64,000 nt of DNA, taken from positions 98,367,501 through 98,431,500 of the forward strand of contig JAEOAD010000001.1 of NCBI GenBank assembly GCA_036365145.1, in the 5' to 3' direction. Every line of letters begins with the position of its first letter. Position 1 is the first letter of the stretch. Of the stretch, positions 20,347 through 33,594 are shown piece by piece. The notes below the pieces were generated by a model. It was not told where the DNA came from. It saw only the letters and a program-made list of their open reading frames with translations, and made no database searches. A program made the position numbers and the translations under genes. Origin of the DNA: Orientallactaga sibirica (taxonomy: Eukaryota > Chordata > Mammalia > Rodentia > Dipodidae).

Positions 20347-21876
20347 GTCATTAACATTTTCTGAAGATTTATATTTATAAAACAAGTTTAATGGTCTCTT
20401 ATAAACACCTAAAACAAAATGTTTAACATTAAGGAATGAAGGGTTTTAGTGTTTGAAATAAGGGTTTCCAACAACACAGAGTGACCTCATCATAGGTAAA
20501 ATTTCCATGTTCTCTACTTTCTCAATGTGCATTAGTCCTCACATAGAGAAGAGCTATGATGAGGAAAGGTATTTATTTGGAGTCTGAAAAAAAATATTGG
20601 AAATAAAATTACTAGTTAATTCTAATACAGAGTTCATGTTTTGGGTTTCAGAAATGAGTTTTGGTCATGTTGTAAGACAGGCAACAACAGTCAGAGATCT
20701 GCTGCTAAGGTCTAAATATATTTCATTTGCCATTATGAATTCCCTCATACTTGTTGATGGAACACAGCTCACCTGAAATGCTGCAGTATCATAAAATCAT
20801 TCTTGAATAATGCATTCTGGTTGAAGCAGGGATGTATCAGTCAGCAAGATTCTCAGGCCATAAGGTTGCAGTAATCAAGTCAAGTAATCAATGGTTTTAT
20901 AGCCATAATAGATTAATTCTTCCTTCATTTAAAATAACCTAAGTAGCTAAAAGCTTTTGATAATTTTCCTACTATAAAATTCAGTTGTTTGAAAATTAAC
21001 TGTTTTCTAAAATCAGCTGAGGAAATTCTATAAATCTCAGATCTGAAACTTTGCTGCTCTAACCCCATGCAAACACATTCTTTTCTAAAGCACAGTATGT
21101 ACTCACAGTATTCATTTGTGTTCCTGGACTCTCCATCAAACATAAAACATTCTACATGATTAAACAGAACCTATTAGTCTTCCTGCTTATTTACATAATA
21201 AATCAGATTAACACTGTGGGTCATTGAGTTCTAGCTACAGCATCTAACATGTTATGCCTCTAACCCCACTGTCAATTTTCAAATTAAAATAATTTTAGGG
21301 GGATATAATTACTCCACATTGTAAAATTACAAATGGACCTTCTAGAATATGTGCTCTCTTCCAACATGTACATTTCAACCATGTAGTAATGTAGGTAAAT
21401 GGAAATTGGGGGTTGGCCCACTACACAATGACTGATATTCCTACTTTTTAAATTTAACAGTGCATTAGTGTACTATGTGCACAAATTTTCTTCATAGTTC
21501 AAACTCAAATACAGCAATGGTATGTGCTTATATCACTATCCTCTACGTATTTTCTGTTTTGAAATCAATTGCATGATCCTCAATGGAGGAATAGACCAAA
21601 AATAAAACGAGGCTCTAGTCATTAAATCATTTACTATAAATGATTAAATTACTAAAACACACAAAATGAAAGTAATAGTGCAAACTTTATATTCATTTCC
21701 TTCAAAATTAATCTGTATATGCATTATCTATGAACAAACTATATCAATGCTTTCATAACAATATTATAATTGCAACTTATATACACAGATTTGGACATAA
21801 TAAACAGTATAGTTAATGTGAAGTGTATCAACATGGTGCATCTATACATTAAAGTAGGGATTCACAAATTAGAAGT
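20347..21876. other. Unassigned sequence
   Basis: About 1.5 kb, AT-rich, with no recognised repeat or gene. Confidence 0.5.
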
Positions 21877-21890
21877 GAACATATATTCTT

Positions 21891-22154
21891 TTTATTTTTT
21901 TATTTTTTGAGAGAGATACAGAGAGAGACAGAGAGAGAGGGAGAGGAAGACAGATAGAGATGGGCACGCCAGCAGCCTCTCAGCTGCTAAGAACTAAATC
22001 CAGATGTGTGCGCCCCTTTGTGGTCAAGTGCGACATTGCACCCTTTGCATCTGGCTAAACGTGGGACCTGGAGATTGGAACTGCTGGAGATTGGAACCGG
22101 CATTCTTAGGCTTAGAAGGCAGGCACCTTAACTGCTAAGCCATCTCTCCAGCCC
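21891..22154 (-). mobile_element. tRNA-derived SINE, long form (minus), duplicated B-box segment, perfect TSD
   Basis: TSD gaacatatattctt at 21877-21890 and 22155-22168 is perfect. Near 22066-22100 'gagattggaac' occurs twice, separated by 'tgctg', giving two B-box-like segments on the sense strand. The rest is full length with a GA-rich (CT on sense) run and T-rich tail. Confidence 0.95.
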
Positions 22155-22168
22155 GAACATATATTCTT

Positions 22169-23904
22169 AAGTTACTGATTTGTTGGGCCAAGCTTGAAGA
22201 CGAGTGAGTCAGCTTCTCCAAAATCTAGATCCTGTAGATTTCTGATAAATAATTCATCTAGAGAAAAAAAGGAAATGAGAAACAGAATAGTAAGTTCATC
22301 CAAGGAAATTAGCATAATGCTGAAAAGGAAGTAGTAAAGAATATTGATCACTCATAGCTCCACTATCCATTTGTAATGAATTTTGATTGAGCAATTGAAT
22401 AGATTTGTTAGAAATTTAAAATAATCAGTAAAAATAAAAGAGCCATATTAATAAACTTTTGCAAAGCTCTAAGGTAATGAGTTCTACTGCGGAGTCTAGG
22501 TTGCATAATCAATCAAAAGGGTAGGGATGAAATGTCTTTTCTGGCATTGTTTATTAGATAATGACAAGTGAAAGATTGAACAAAGATATAGATTCCAGAA
22601 ATAAGGTGAAGACTGGTGGCCTCAGCAGAAACACCATGAACAGAGAAAAGCAAAAGAGAAAATAAATACAATAAGTTCATAATTTCACATAGGATTCCTC
22701 ATAGAATTCTCAATAATGATTTGAATTGACCTACATTCTTGCAACATTTTTCTCAGATTTTATAAGCAATGCTTGAATGGTATAGAAGCATAAGAAGACA
22801 CAAATTAAGTAGTTCTGTAATTAAGTTGTGATTCATCAAATTCAAGGGAAAATCGAAGGAAATGTTCTTGTATGTGAAGACAAGTTAGGGGGATGGTAGT
22901 TTCATGTTTGCCTTTGACTAAGTCCTGTCGATTTTATATGATCACACTAGCATACTTAATACGATGACTCTTTCCCTAATCAATCAATTTCCCTCTAATT
23001 ACTACAAGTCAGACCTCCCTATCATTTCTGTAATTGCAAATCCAGGTCATAAACTCTCCTGAAACATGGAATCATCATGGACAGTCTTGGTTATCAGTGG
23101 AGCATTAGTAGATCTTTTGTTATGTTTATTTACTTGAATTTCTTTAATAAATACTATAGCAGACTACCTTCCCCAGAAGAAACCTACACAGTAATTAACA
23201 CTGACCTTTGAGGTACAATTTCCTGTCATTAGAAGTGTAAGCTCCATAGCACAAGAAATTGTGAATATTTTAAGTTTCTCAGCTCCATGTAATTTTCTTA
23301 TAAAACTCAATGTTGTAGAATGACACTAGTTCTACTTATTGATGCCTTAATCAACATTTATACCTATAATGACATTAGATCGGGTTCAAAATTTGACAAT
23401 ATAGTATGAAAGAGTAAAGCTTGTTTCCATGGTAGGAAAGGCATAATCAAAAGCATAATCAATTCAAAAACATAACAAGAATACTTTATTTTAAAAAATA
23501 GAGATTCAATTATTTAGGGAGTTGAGCTTAATATGTTGAAGCAACTTATTTCAGCTTCAGATATGAAATCTTGCTTGGAAGATTTGAATTCCAATAAGTT
23601 ACACATTCCCTGACACATGGAAAATATTCAAGTAACTCACATTAGTTAAATGAATAAATGAATGTTTCAGTTTGGAGAAAGCAAGAGAGTTGGGACTAGG
23701 TACCAGAAAGACTAAAGAACTTTTGGGGGGGGGTGATAGGTGGTAGAGTTAGGTGACTGGCAGCTACATGGTTGGGCTGTTGATAGCACATGGGATATGT
23801 CCAGGAGATCTTCCTGCTTACTCAGCAGCTCTCAGTCCAGTCCACATACATTGCTGTGGGCTCCTCCTTTGCATTCCTTTGCCCAAAACTTATTTTGCAA
23901 GATT
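22169..23904. other. Unassigned sequence
   Basis: About 1.7 kb, AT-rich, with no recognised feature; a 9-nt G run lies near 23726. Confidence 0.5.
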
Positions 23905-24150
23905 TAAATTTCGTGTTCTGACTTTCAAGGATTTCTGTGATCTGTGGCCTACTATGGAAACTCTCTCTCTTCTCTTCATATCCCTATGCCTCTATCCTTT
24001 ACTTGTGTGAGTTCTCATGCTTTACTGATCCATGAACATTTAACAATCATTTCCAACTCTGTGACTTCTATCCAGTTCTCTCTGCAGCAAATACTGTTTG
24101 CTGCCTTCTAATTTGCCTAGTTCCACCCAGTCTTCCATCTCTAAGTGCAG
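23905..24150 (+). mobile_element. Probable L2 LINE 3' fragment
   Basis: 'ttcaaggatttctgtgatctg', 'tttgctgccttctaatttgcc' and related pyrimidine-rich blocks resemble the conserved L2 region ('ccttcatgatctggcc... cacctcctccagg'). Weak and old. Confidence 0.4.
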
Positions 24151-24909
24151 GTTCTCTGTAAATTATTTTCCTATTGTTGAAAGCTTTTCACTCATTGTTA
24201 ATTTATTTAAAACACAAATTTACCTACAGCCAGAGATATAAATCTTTGATGTACAGGGATAGGTTTTAAAACTTCTTATACTCTAGGGTAAAAGTCAAGA
24301 TGTAAATAAGTAAAAATTGAAATGAGCACAGACAATTGAGTATGTACAGAATGATATGAGAATGACTTTATAACTCATTAAATTCATTACATATTTGAAA
24401 ATACATTATGAATTTTTGTGTTTCTTCCTTTCTGGTGTTGTATCTGTGGTTTTGGTTATGGATATGAATAATGAGGATAAGCACAATTTCTCCTGAGAGA
24501 GAGGAAACAATGGAAATGAACAATGAAACCATATATTATGGATTCTCATCCTTGCCCATCTTTCAGCTAAATGTGCCTTCATACTTTACACAGGAAATGT
24601 ATGGCAGTTCTAAAATGTAGGCAAGACCTCCAAGGAATTTAATATTGATGGAAAATACATCATTTCAATATTGGGATAACAAATTGTGCAAGAACTGATT
24701 TTTTAGAAAATGGCTACATTATTAGAACTAGAAATCTAGATAGTCACAGATACTGCCACAAAGAAAGATTATTTCTCTGCTCCATGAGATCTTCATGGCT
24801 TACTTCCCTCCACACATGTAGTCTCTTAGCATTGGGTTTGGCATTATGTGAAGTAGATTGTCCAGAAAAGTAGGGGGTCCAAATGTGTTATTTTTATTTT
24901 TTAGTTATC
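24151..24909. other. Unassigned sequence
   Basis: No recognised feature. Confidence 0.5.
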
Positions 24910-25143
24910 TTTAAAAGTGTTTTATTTATTTTTTGAGATGGAGAGAGAGAAGTAGGTAGATACAAAGAGAGAAAGAGAGAGAGAGAGAGAGAATGGTTGT
25001 GCCAAGGCCTGTAGCCACTGCAAATGGACTCTAGATGCATGTGCCACCTTGTGCATCTGGCTTCCAAGAGTACTGGGGAATCAAACCTTGGTCCTTAGGC
25101 TTTGCCAGCAAGTGTCTTAATTGCTAAGCCATCTCTCCAGCCC
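24910..25143 (-). mobile_element. tRNA-derived SINE, short form (minus)
   Basis: Tail 'gttttatttattttttgag', GA run, 'ggcctgtagccactgcaaatg', 'caccttgtgcatctggct' and head 'ttgctaagccatctctccag' ending at 25143. Confidence 0.92.
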
Positions 25144-25199
25144 AAAACGGATGGTTTTGATTGGTTCTATTCTTGCCTCTTCACCCTTTGTTATAGACA

Positions 25200-25600
25200 T
25201 CCCACATTGCTAGGATGAACGTCTAAAGCAAACACAGTTTAGGGGAGGAAGGGAATTATTGCAACTCACAGATCCAAAGGGAAGTTCTATTGATGTCTGA
25301 ACAAGCCAGCCCCTTTCACAGATTCAAGCAGAGAGAGCAAACCACCAGCCACCAGCAAACAACAAAAAGCAGTAAGAAGCCAACACAAACTGGCAGCAAG
25401 CAGGAACCCTGCCAGAGCTCCAAGTGCTCTGTACACCTTGGGGTGGAATTCAGATGTGTCCCCTAACACCCCTTTGGTCTGTAACCCAGGATCTGCCTCC
25501 AATGACCCCTCCTCCATCCAAGCAGCTAGAAACCCAAGCTGCAAGCTGTAATAAAACACTTGAGTATATAGGGGAGATCTATTCAACCTATGACAGACTT
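25200..25600 (-). mobile_element. MaLR-like LTR (minus)
   Basis: 'ttattgcaactcacagatcc', 'caagcagagagagcaaacc', 'gcaagcaggaaccctgcc' and 'ccttggggtggaattcag' are blocks I associate with a common LTR-type repeat of this rodent lineage. Its 5' end abuts the plus-strand element starting near 25601. An open frame of 99 codons on the minus strand inside it is not a gene. Confidence 0.45.
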
Positions 25601-25965
25601 ATGATGGTTTATATTGTCAACTTGACAGGACCTACAATCACTAAGTAAACAAGTCTCTGGGCATGCCTGTGAGGCACAGTCTAGGTTAGGTTAAGTAGAG
25701 TGGGAAGAGCCATCTTCACTCTAGGCAGCACCATTCCATGGTATTGGATTGGATAAAAAAGGACAGAGCTGCTGAGCACATGCATTCATCCTCTCTGCTT
25801 CCTGATTGCGGACACGATGTCTCCAGCTGACTCATGTCCCTGCTTCTGTGCCTTCTTTGCCATGGTAGACTATAATTGTGAACCTAAATAAACCATTCCT
25901 CTTTAACTTACTTTTTTCAGGTATTGTGTCAGAGCCATAGAGCCATATGAAAGTAAACAGGTCAA
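25601..25965 (+). mobile_element. MaLR-like LTR (plus)
   Basis: 'atggtttatattgtcaactt', 'gggcatgcctgtgaggcac', 'gcaccattccatgg', 'cctctctgcttcctgattg', 'tgaacctaaataaacc' and 'tattgtgtcagagcc' lie in the order of a rodent LTR with a poly(A) signal close to its end. Confidence 0.55.
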
Positions 25966-26246
25966 CCCCAAACTTGGAAAATGTCCATAACAAGCTATGT
26001 TGTAATCACTCATTATTTGTATCAGTACTTTTAAAGGGGTGTAATTATATTTCAATTGTTGAATTTTGGTGGTAACCATACTTGTCTTTTTTTATATATG
26101 AATAAATACAGTAATTGGCACATAGCTATCAACCATTAAGTGATAACTATCATTTTTACAGTTGTTTGTACTTCCTACATCTTGAATTTCATCTGTTAAT
26201 TATGTCTTCCTGAATCATCTCTGATTGATTAAAAGATAAGAAAAAG
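25966..26246. other. Unassigned sequence
   Basis: No clear feature; 'attggcacatagctatcaa' near 26115 might be a MIR end. Confidence 0.4.
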
Positions 26247-26407
26247 ACACAGGTGTGTGGTGATTCATGGTTATAATCCCAGTTCTCAAGAGAGCAAGAT
26301 AGGCGATGTTCCTGATTTCAAATACAGACAGGACTATAGAGTTAGTTCCAGGCCAGCCTGAGCTAGAGAGACATTATAATGAAACTCTGCCACAAAAAAA
26401 AAAAAAA
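26247..26407 (+). mobile_element. Old B1-related SINE
   Basis: 'gtggtgattcatggttataatccc', 'ttccaggccagcctgagcta' and an A14 tail. Confidence 0.75.
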
Positions 26408-26747
26408 TCAGGAAAAAGGTTATGTATATTTCTGATTGCATATTAATAAAACTAATATATGCCAAATCTATGAATAAATATGTGGACCCTCCATGCAGAA
26501 AGTACAAAAAGATATCAATAAAGATCCAAAATCTTATGGGTTGGTAGTTCTAAAACCTTGAATTCCGACTCACTGGGAAACTATAAATTATAAGAAATCC
26601 CTAAGAAAATATTTCTTATTATTTTTCTATTAAACTAAAATAGGAAGACATAAGCCAAATGCTATTAGGAGTATCCTCTGTCTGCAAAGACTGGGCTCCT
26701 TGATATGATAGTGAAATTGTTAAACAATGGATTTTAAAAAAAAAGCT
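26408..26747. other. Unassigned sequence
   Basis: AT-rich, with no recognised feature. Confidence 0.5.
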
Positions 26748-26871
26748 ATTGAGCATTGTGGCACACACCTTTAAACTCAGCACTTGAGGGTCAGAGGTAG
26801 GAGGATCACTGGCAGTTCGAGTCCAGCCTGAGATTCCAGGTCAGCCAGGGCTAGAGTGAGACCATTCCAAA

Positions 26872-26914
<43 letters not shown>
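26748..26914 (+). mobile_element. B1-like SINE with (AAAT)n tail
   Basis: 'cattgtggcacacaccttta', 'gtaggaggatcactggcagt', 'attccaggtcagccagggct', with an internal deletion. The tail has expanded into about 11 AAAT units (26870-26914). Confidence 0.88.
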
Positions 26915-27449
26915 GATTTAGCCAAGAGCTATTTGAGATTAAGTTTGGCATGAATATGAGAAAGTATGTTAACCCGATTAAACCTTTCTGATTTTATGCT
27001 AGAACAATACAATTTATTTTATCAAAACTTGTGTTGCAGTGCTACACTTGTATCACTGATGGTGATACAAGCTCAGTTCACCTTCCCACACAGAAGTTTG
27101 TTTCACTTGTTTAGAGATTGGTATTTCCCATTTTATTTTCCCCATGGAAGACTTATGGAGTGTAGATTTGCATGAGTCCAAAGAACCAGCCTCAGAGCAA
27201 GACACTGAGACCCACTGCTTGTGAACAATGGGCTTCATTCTGTTCTGTGTTGCACTGTTCTACTCTACCCATGAATAGCACTATCTGATTGTCCATTCCA
27301 GTCTCAAGGGCACATTTGGCATTGAGTGAAAACAGTATACTGATACATCAAATGCATCTAATACACCATGGGAAATGTCTTATCTCACTCTGGTATTTAT
27401 CCCATTGAGGAAAGTATCACTCTAAGTTTGCAAATAAAAATGACAAGTT
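26915..27449. other. Unassigned sequence
   Basis: No recognised feature. Confidence 0.5.
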
Positions 27450-27679
27450 GGGCTGGAGAGAGGGCTTCGTGATTAAGGTGCCTGCCTGCTAAGACTAAGA
27501 ACACCACTTCCAATCTCCAGATCCCACGTTTAGCCAGATGCAAAGAGACGCAAGGGCGCGATGCCGCACTTGCCCAAAAAGGGGCACAGCTGAGAGGCTG
27601 CTGGCTAGCCCATTCTTTATCTGTCTTCCTCTCCCTCTCTCTCTCTGTCTCTCTCTTTGTCTCTCTCCCCACCAAAAAA
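27450..27679 (+). mobile_element. tRNA-derived SINE, long form, internal deletion
   Basis: The head and 'gagacgcaagggcgcgatgc' block are present. About 30 bases of the 'gcgcacacatctggatttcg' block are missing between 'aaaggggc' and 'acagctgagag'. CT run and short A tail follow. Confidence 0.9.
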
Positions 27680-30389
27680 GTTTCTTATATTAAATGTTGG
27701 ACATTAGCAAGATCTGTATTAAAATTATAGTTTTGCTATTTTCTTTGAATACTTATCTCTTTCCACTGTACAGTATGCCTATTCTTTCCTCCAAGGGTCA
27801 ATGAAGGACTTTTGTATTAATAGCACTTCCTCTTCCATATCTGACCTTTCCAACAGATCATATCCAGCTGGAAAGTGACCAGAGGCAAGCCCTCTGTAGT
27901 ATATTCCTATCCCAGTATGATTCACTCTTATGTCCTCAAATTGTTATTGCCAAAGAAATTTACAGCTTATTGTTTTGCTAAGGCATGGCTCAAACTCAGG
28001 AGTCAGGAAAGTGTTTCAACTTTTCATAAATAATGTGTCCTTTTGATCAAATTCCACCTGATATTTCAGTAAAATTGAGCAGAAACTATCACTACAGGGC
28101 ACCTTGGGTAGATCAGAGCCCAATATTACAGAACTCTCCTCCCCCAATCTTTTCAGATCATCAAGATAAATAATGAATCTGAAGTTTCCTGATGTCTTTC
28201 CTGCCATGAAGTTTAAATTAGATGTGGCACCCCTTGGGTACCATTCAAAAGAGCTCTAATGACAGTGTAAAAATATTGGAAGAAGCTAAATGAGATTCTT
28301 TTACTTAAATATACATAACTATATATGTACTAACTTCACTTCAATGAAATGAAAAGGAAAGAGCTAGCTTGCATGCTAATGTCATTCCCTCACTGCTTGA
28401 CTTTATATATAAATGCCAATAATTCTGAGGGTTTGCAAGATGGATATTTATAATTACTGCAGATTTCATTAGCTAAAAAGCCAGCGTTAGAAGGTAAAAA
28501 TTAGATTTTAATGAACAATTCTTTGGAAGGATGTCACGAATTGGTATCTGGAGGATATAATCATGACTTAAAAATCAAGTAGATTAAATGAGTCTAGGAA
28601 AGAGCTAGATAGAATAAAGATTAAAATAACTTCAAAGACAGGCTCTTCTTAAACCACTTTTCCCAACCCCTGGGGGAAAATGAAGTATAAAGAAAAGAAA
28701 TAAGAAAGAATAATAAATGTATGCTTTAAAAATGTAATTTGTATTTTAAAGCTTTATATTCAATGGGGAAAATTTGGCTGACAATTTCTATAGTTGTGAT
28801 TTAACATAGTAAATTAAAGGCTTTGGCAGCAAATAAATAGATTCTCAGTGATTGGTGTTAAAATTCAATGGCCTTCTACAAGTTATTGTCCGGGCTTGGC
28901 CTTGTCAGACTTCATGAATCCAATACGATCTCAGGAGAGGTTAATGACCGAGATAAATAGAAGGTATAGGTTTTCTGATGCAGCCTGGGAGGAGATCTTC
29001 TGCTGATGTGGATAGAAATGATTACGAGTAATATTGCTATCACAGCCAAATGTGTGAAGCTGTTTTCCACACCATGTACTGTGATAATACTCTGTATACA
29101 TAAAACATATTCACTTGAGGAAATGAGTTAACAAAGAGATTTAGGAGCCAAAACCAAGAAGTACCTTGCCCTAGTTTCAGTTTATCCCTGCTAAGTATCA
29201 TGCACTCTATCATAATAGCTTTCTAGCAGCTCATCTTGAAATTGCATTTATAGGTTTTTAAAATAGTAATTGTTTTTTAATAAAAGAAAGGATTGATCTC
29301 TATCAACTTAGTGGTGATCATTGAGCATGGACATTTGACTATAAATGCTAGCATTTATGTGTTTGAAATCACTGTGATGACCTAAGAAGTATTGCAGATT
29401 ATAGAGTCTGTGCTGTTTGAAGTGGAACAAGAAATACAATGTGGTTCGGGTTGTGCTCCAGGAATGTTCAGCTCCCACTCATGGCCATCCATAATCTCCT
29501 TCCCCTTTCCTAAAATACAGCTTATGTCTACAGTTGCATCCTGAAATATCTTTCCATCTACTATGACTCATAATTTATAAATGAAACAAGGAAAAACATC
29601 TTTATGGCTCAATCTGTTATGGTTCACAATTCTGTTATAAGGACACCAGTAGCAGATGATTTCAATATCTGATCTTACTGAAGTGTTTAAGATATTTTGT
29701 CCCCTCCATCAAGTTGATATACACATATGGTGTTAGCATTTTTCTGAAAGAGTGTGTGTTCATATACAATGCACACACGGACAAAGGTTAGGGAATGAAC
29801 ACATCTAACCAGAGTAATATGAAACAGAATATCCTTAAATATCATTCTCCCCTCCTTTTTCTATCATATAATAATGCTAGTTAGGTAATAGGTAATAGTT
29901 AAGTTTCTCCTTATATTTTCTGCTATTTGCTAAAATATGGATTTCCCATCACAGCACATGTGCTTATCATGATATTTACTGCTACCAACTCTGGTTGCTG
30001 AAATCTATGTAAGATTTAGATAAAATTCCAGTACATTTATGAAGCTATCCATTATTAAGTTAAAGCCCCCAATTCCATACCAGAATCCTCACAACAATGT
30101 GGGAGCTCCTTTCACACTGATATTTCAGTTGTCACCTTTCTTTTGGAAGATAAGGCCAACAACTTCTTATCCTTGTCACTGCTCATTGATGTCTATGCAG
30201 TCTAGCCACATTCATTAAATGTTCTTGAATGATTCATGATGAAAATGGAATTCAAGACAGGTATTAAATTTCCTTTTGTAAAATTCTAAGTCAAAACTGG
30301 TTAATACCATTAAAAAACTGATTCATTCTTATATCTAAGAAGAAGTCATTACTTAAATTTGTAAACATTGGATGGAAATGCAAATACTA
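27680..30389. other. Unassigned sequence, longest repeat-poor stretch
   Basis: About 2.7 kb in which I recognise no SINE, LTR, LINE or gene. It is the largest stretch in the window free of young insertions and could hold conserved non-coding sequence, which sequence alone cannot show. Confidence 0.5.
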
Positions 30390-30513
30390 GTAAGTCAGGT
30401 TACCTGGATTCAAACTTAAGTCCTAATGCTAAATAACAGAGAGATTTTTGGACACATTATCTAATTTATTTAATTCCTCTTTTCTTCACCTGCTAAATTA
30501 ACTTTAATAATAC

Positions 30514-30544
<31 letters not shown>

Positions 30545-30655
30545 AAAGGTACCTATCTCCTGATGTTATGGGAAGACTTGCATATATTTAAATGCAAACA
30601 TATCTAATGGTAACATAGCAAATGCTATACCCTATGTAAGTAACAAATGAACTGC
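30390..30655 (+). mobile_element. MIR SINE with an internal GAT expansion
   Basis: Blocks 'cctggattcaaacttaagtc', 'ttcttcacctgctaaatta', 'aggtacctatctcctgatg' and 'gcaaatgctataccctatg' match MIR in order. A GAT array occupies the place where MIR normally has its 'ataataatag' segment. Confidence 0.72.
30515..30542. repeat. (GAT)9 trinucleotide array
   Basis: Nine GAT units in a row, inside the MIR. Confidence 0.97.
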
Positions 30656-31134
30656 TCTTGATTGACAGATAAGAGACTTCAAACTGGCATCCACATTCAT
30701 GATGTTTTCTAGTCTATAACTATTGATATGCACAACAGTTCTTAACAGTTCTTATGCAAGGGGGACATGAATATTAAATCTAGATGTGGGGACTTTGCTT
30801 TCTGAAAAGAAACATTAGCTGGAAGCTAATTAGTTGGAAGCCTTTGCCTCATACTCTATGTGTCTTCTGGAATTTTGGACTTTAAATCTTCTTTTTTGCA
30901 TCTGATCCAAAATCTGAATGCCACATACCATTGCTCACATCATACCTTTATTGAAGGCAATCATTCAAACTGCCTATCTTGCACATCTAAGCAAGTAGAA
31001 TCAGAAGACTCTGAAGTTAGCAAGAAAACAATTCATTAATGTATTACTGGAGATTGCATATAGTAAAATAATATCACTTCGATATTTTCAACTACTATGC
31101 AATTACTATCATCTTGACTACCTCCCACCAGTCA

Positions 31135-31355
31135 GAATTTATTGGGCACCCATTATTTAGAAGGTCCTATAATTACATGAATTATCTCTACTACTAATGA
31201 GAAAGTCGCAAGGAAGATATCATTTATTTATGTATCATACAAATGAAACTCAATAAAACATAGCTACATGTTCAAGGCCAGTGGTATTGGCAGCAACAGA
31301 CCCAGTAACTATCAGAGTCCAAAGCCATTGATTTCTACCATATTGGCCTACCTTC
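31135..31355 (-). mobile_element. MIR SINE (minus)
   Basis: Antisense MIR: 'gaattatctctactactaatg', 'caaatgaaactcaataaaac', 'tagctacatgttcaaggcca', 'gtaactatcagagtccaaag'. These correspond to the 'gaggaaactgagg' and 'gtcacacagctag' blocks. Confidence 0.68.
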
Positions 31356-33594
31356 ACCTTGTGAACTTTTCAGGCTTCTCTCATACAGTATGGGTGCATA
31401 TGCTGACAAAGACTGAAAACTCTATTTCACATGAGTACTTAACAATAGGTAGACCCCCAGAAAGGAAAATAACAAGGGTAAATAAAGACAAATGAAAGCA
31501 TTATTTTATTATTAGAAATATTTTGAAAAATTCATTCATAACAAGTATCACAATACTAGAACCAGACTATATAACTCTCTGAAGTGAAACACAAAACCTT
31601 TAAAATATAACTTTCCATGAATTAATACTCAGCTCCATCTTTTCAAAATGTGAATTTGTATGATTTGAAGCCATAACATCCAAGTTCTAATGAAGCACAT
31701 AATTAGTATATTTCAATTAATAGTATACATTGCAAAGTATATTTTAGGCAAGGGAAAACTCAATATACATGTACAGTCAATTAGGTATATTTCATACATT
31801 TTTGTTGGATATGTCACAAACATTTCATAATATTACTAAGAATTGATTTTGCTGTTGCTTATTAGTTTTCATTTATCATTTCATTGAGCTCCTTGGAAAT
31901 CAAAGTGTTTTGATGAATCATGTATAATATTGCTATAAATTCAAACACTTGTCATCTGTCAGGGTAGTATAAACCCTTATTTTCTTTTCTGACTCTCCAA
32001 GAATCATTCAGTCTAGTACTTCAGGTTCTGTATAAAATGTTTTGAATTCACTGAAATTCTATCCCATATTTTTCTTTCTCTGGGAAAAAGAAGAATGCAA
32101 GTCATAAATTTCCACAATAAAGGTCAGGCAGGTCAGATAATCACTTATCGTATTTTGGTTGTGCCTTACTAATTCATATTTTAAGTGAATATTAAACCTG
32201 TACAAGATGCTTAAGAGAAAAGGCAAATTAAAATATGAAGAAATCTTTTCAGAGACTTCATAATTAAATCCAAAGAGTTTATAAGCTCTTAAATGTTCAG
32301 AGACAGCTGCCACAAGCACTCTATAACTTACCTGAATGATTTATAAGAAAACATGTCATTACTTCAGGAAAGTGGTAAGACATATCTCAAAAACTTTTGG
32401 ATTTGTCTTAATCTCTGCCCTTGTCTAACTTCTAAGTATCCATAAAAGGAAGGACAGTATAGTAGACATCGTAATCAGTGGCAAAATACCTTGATCCCCA
32501 ATGAAAGAACACTGGGTTTAGAAAGCTCTAAGCTAAACCACACTATCAGTTCCATTGAAATTTACCTCAAATGTCCAGCTGTGCCATTTAATGTTATAGT
32601 AATAGAAGTATTAGGGCTTTTATCTGTTTATTTCCTTTTTGCAGATATGGGAATTGAACCCATAATTTCACATATGGGAGCCAAACATTGAGCACTGATC
32701 TCCATTCTCTGGACTTTCCTATAGTAATTGAAAGTGTCACAGAAATAACACATCTTTTGCCATAGAATGAAATGAGCAATTGCTGTAAATAGAGAATAAT
32801 CAAGTTAAACTATTTTAACAGTAAAGTGTCACTGTGTTGTTATATTCTATGTGAACAAAATAATCCATCATTTATACAGCACCAACTCCCCTGCATGTCA
32901 ACACATAAATCTGGCTTGCCATTTCCTACAAGTTCTCAATCATCTTTACACGAGTAAACAGTCATATTCTAAAGGAGGCAAACCTCCTAATATATTCCTG
33001 CTATTATTGTTCCCTGGAAAACATCCAAAGCCTCAATAAGGCAGTGATTGGAAATGCACAAAGTATTTTAATATCCTAATTATTTTGATTTAACTTCCTC
33101 TAATAGCTTAAATTGATACTGAATTTATTTAGAACCCATTAGAGGAGGTTTTTTTTTTTTTTTTCAACAGATAATAAACACAAGCTGAACTTAATCTCAA
33201 GACATAATTAATTATTCATGTTTCAAATTGCTGATATACTTTTCCAAAAACCTGCCACCTCCTTGTACATTGAGGCTTTTATTTTAATTCCCTTTCCATT
33301 TTAGGAACATAATTACCAGCAGTGTATATGTCATCATAGAGTGCTCTGAGGTTTTCTACCCAAGGAACAGAACAAATAAAACAGACCCTCAGAGTTACAG
33401 TGACAGAGGGAAGGTCAGTATCAGGTCAATGGTACCATCTCAGCCTACCACCCTCTGTGCACTGAGGGACCATGCACAAGGGACAAAATCTCTTCTGCAT
33501 TAACAAAGGAACCTATCATGACATGGTCTCACTCTGCAAACAATTCTAGGTTGTGTTTGATGATCACATGCTCTTTAAGTTAATGTTTATCTTT
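31356..33594. other. Unassigned sequence
   Basis: About 2.2 kb. A T16 run lies near 33150. 'gggaattgaacccataatttc' near 32648 faintly recalls a tRNA-SINE B box. No gene is supported. Confidence 0.5.

Noticed and set aside
25287..25586. 99-codon minus-strand frame with hydrophobic stretches resembling a membrane protein
   Set aside because: It falls inside a MaLR-like LTR repeat; the Leu/Ala-rich run comes from repeat sequence.
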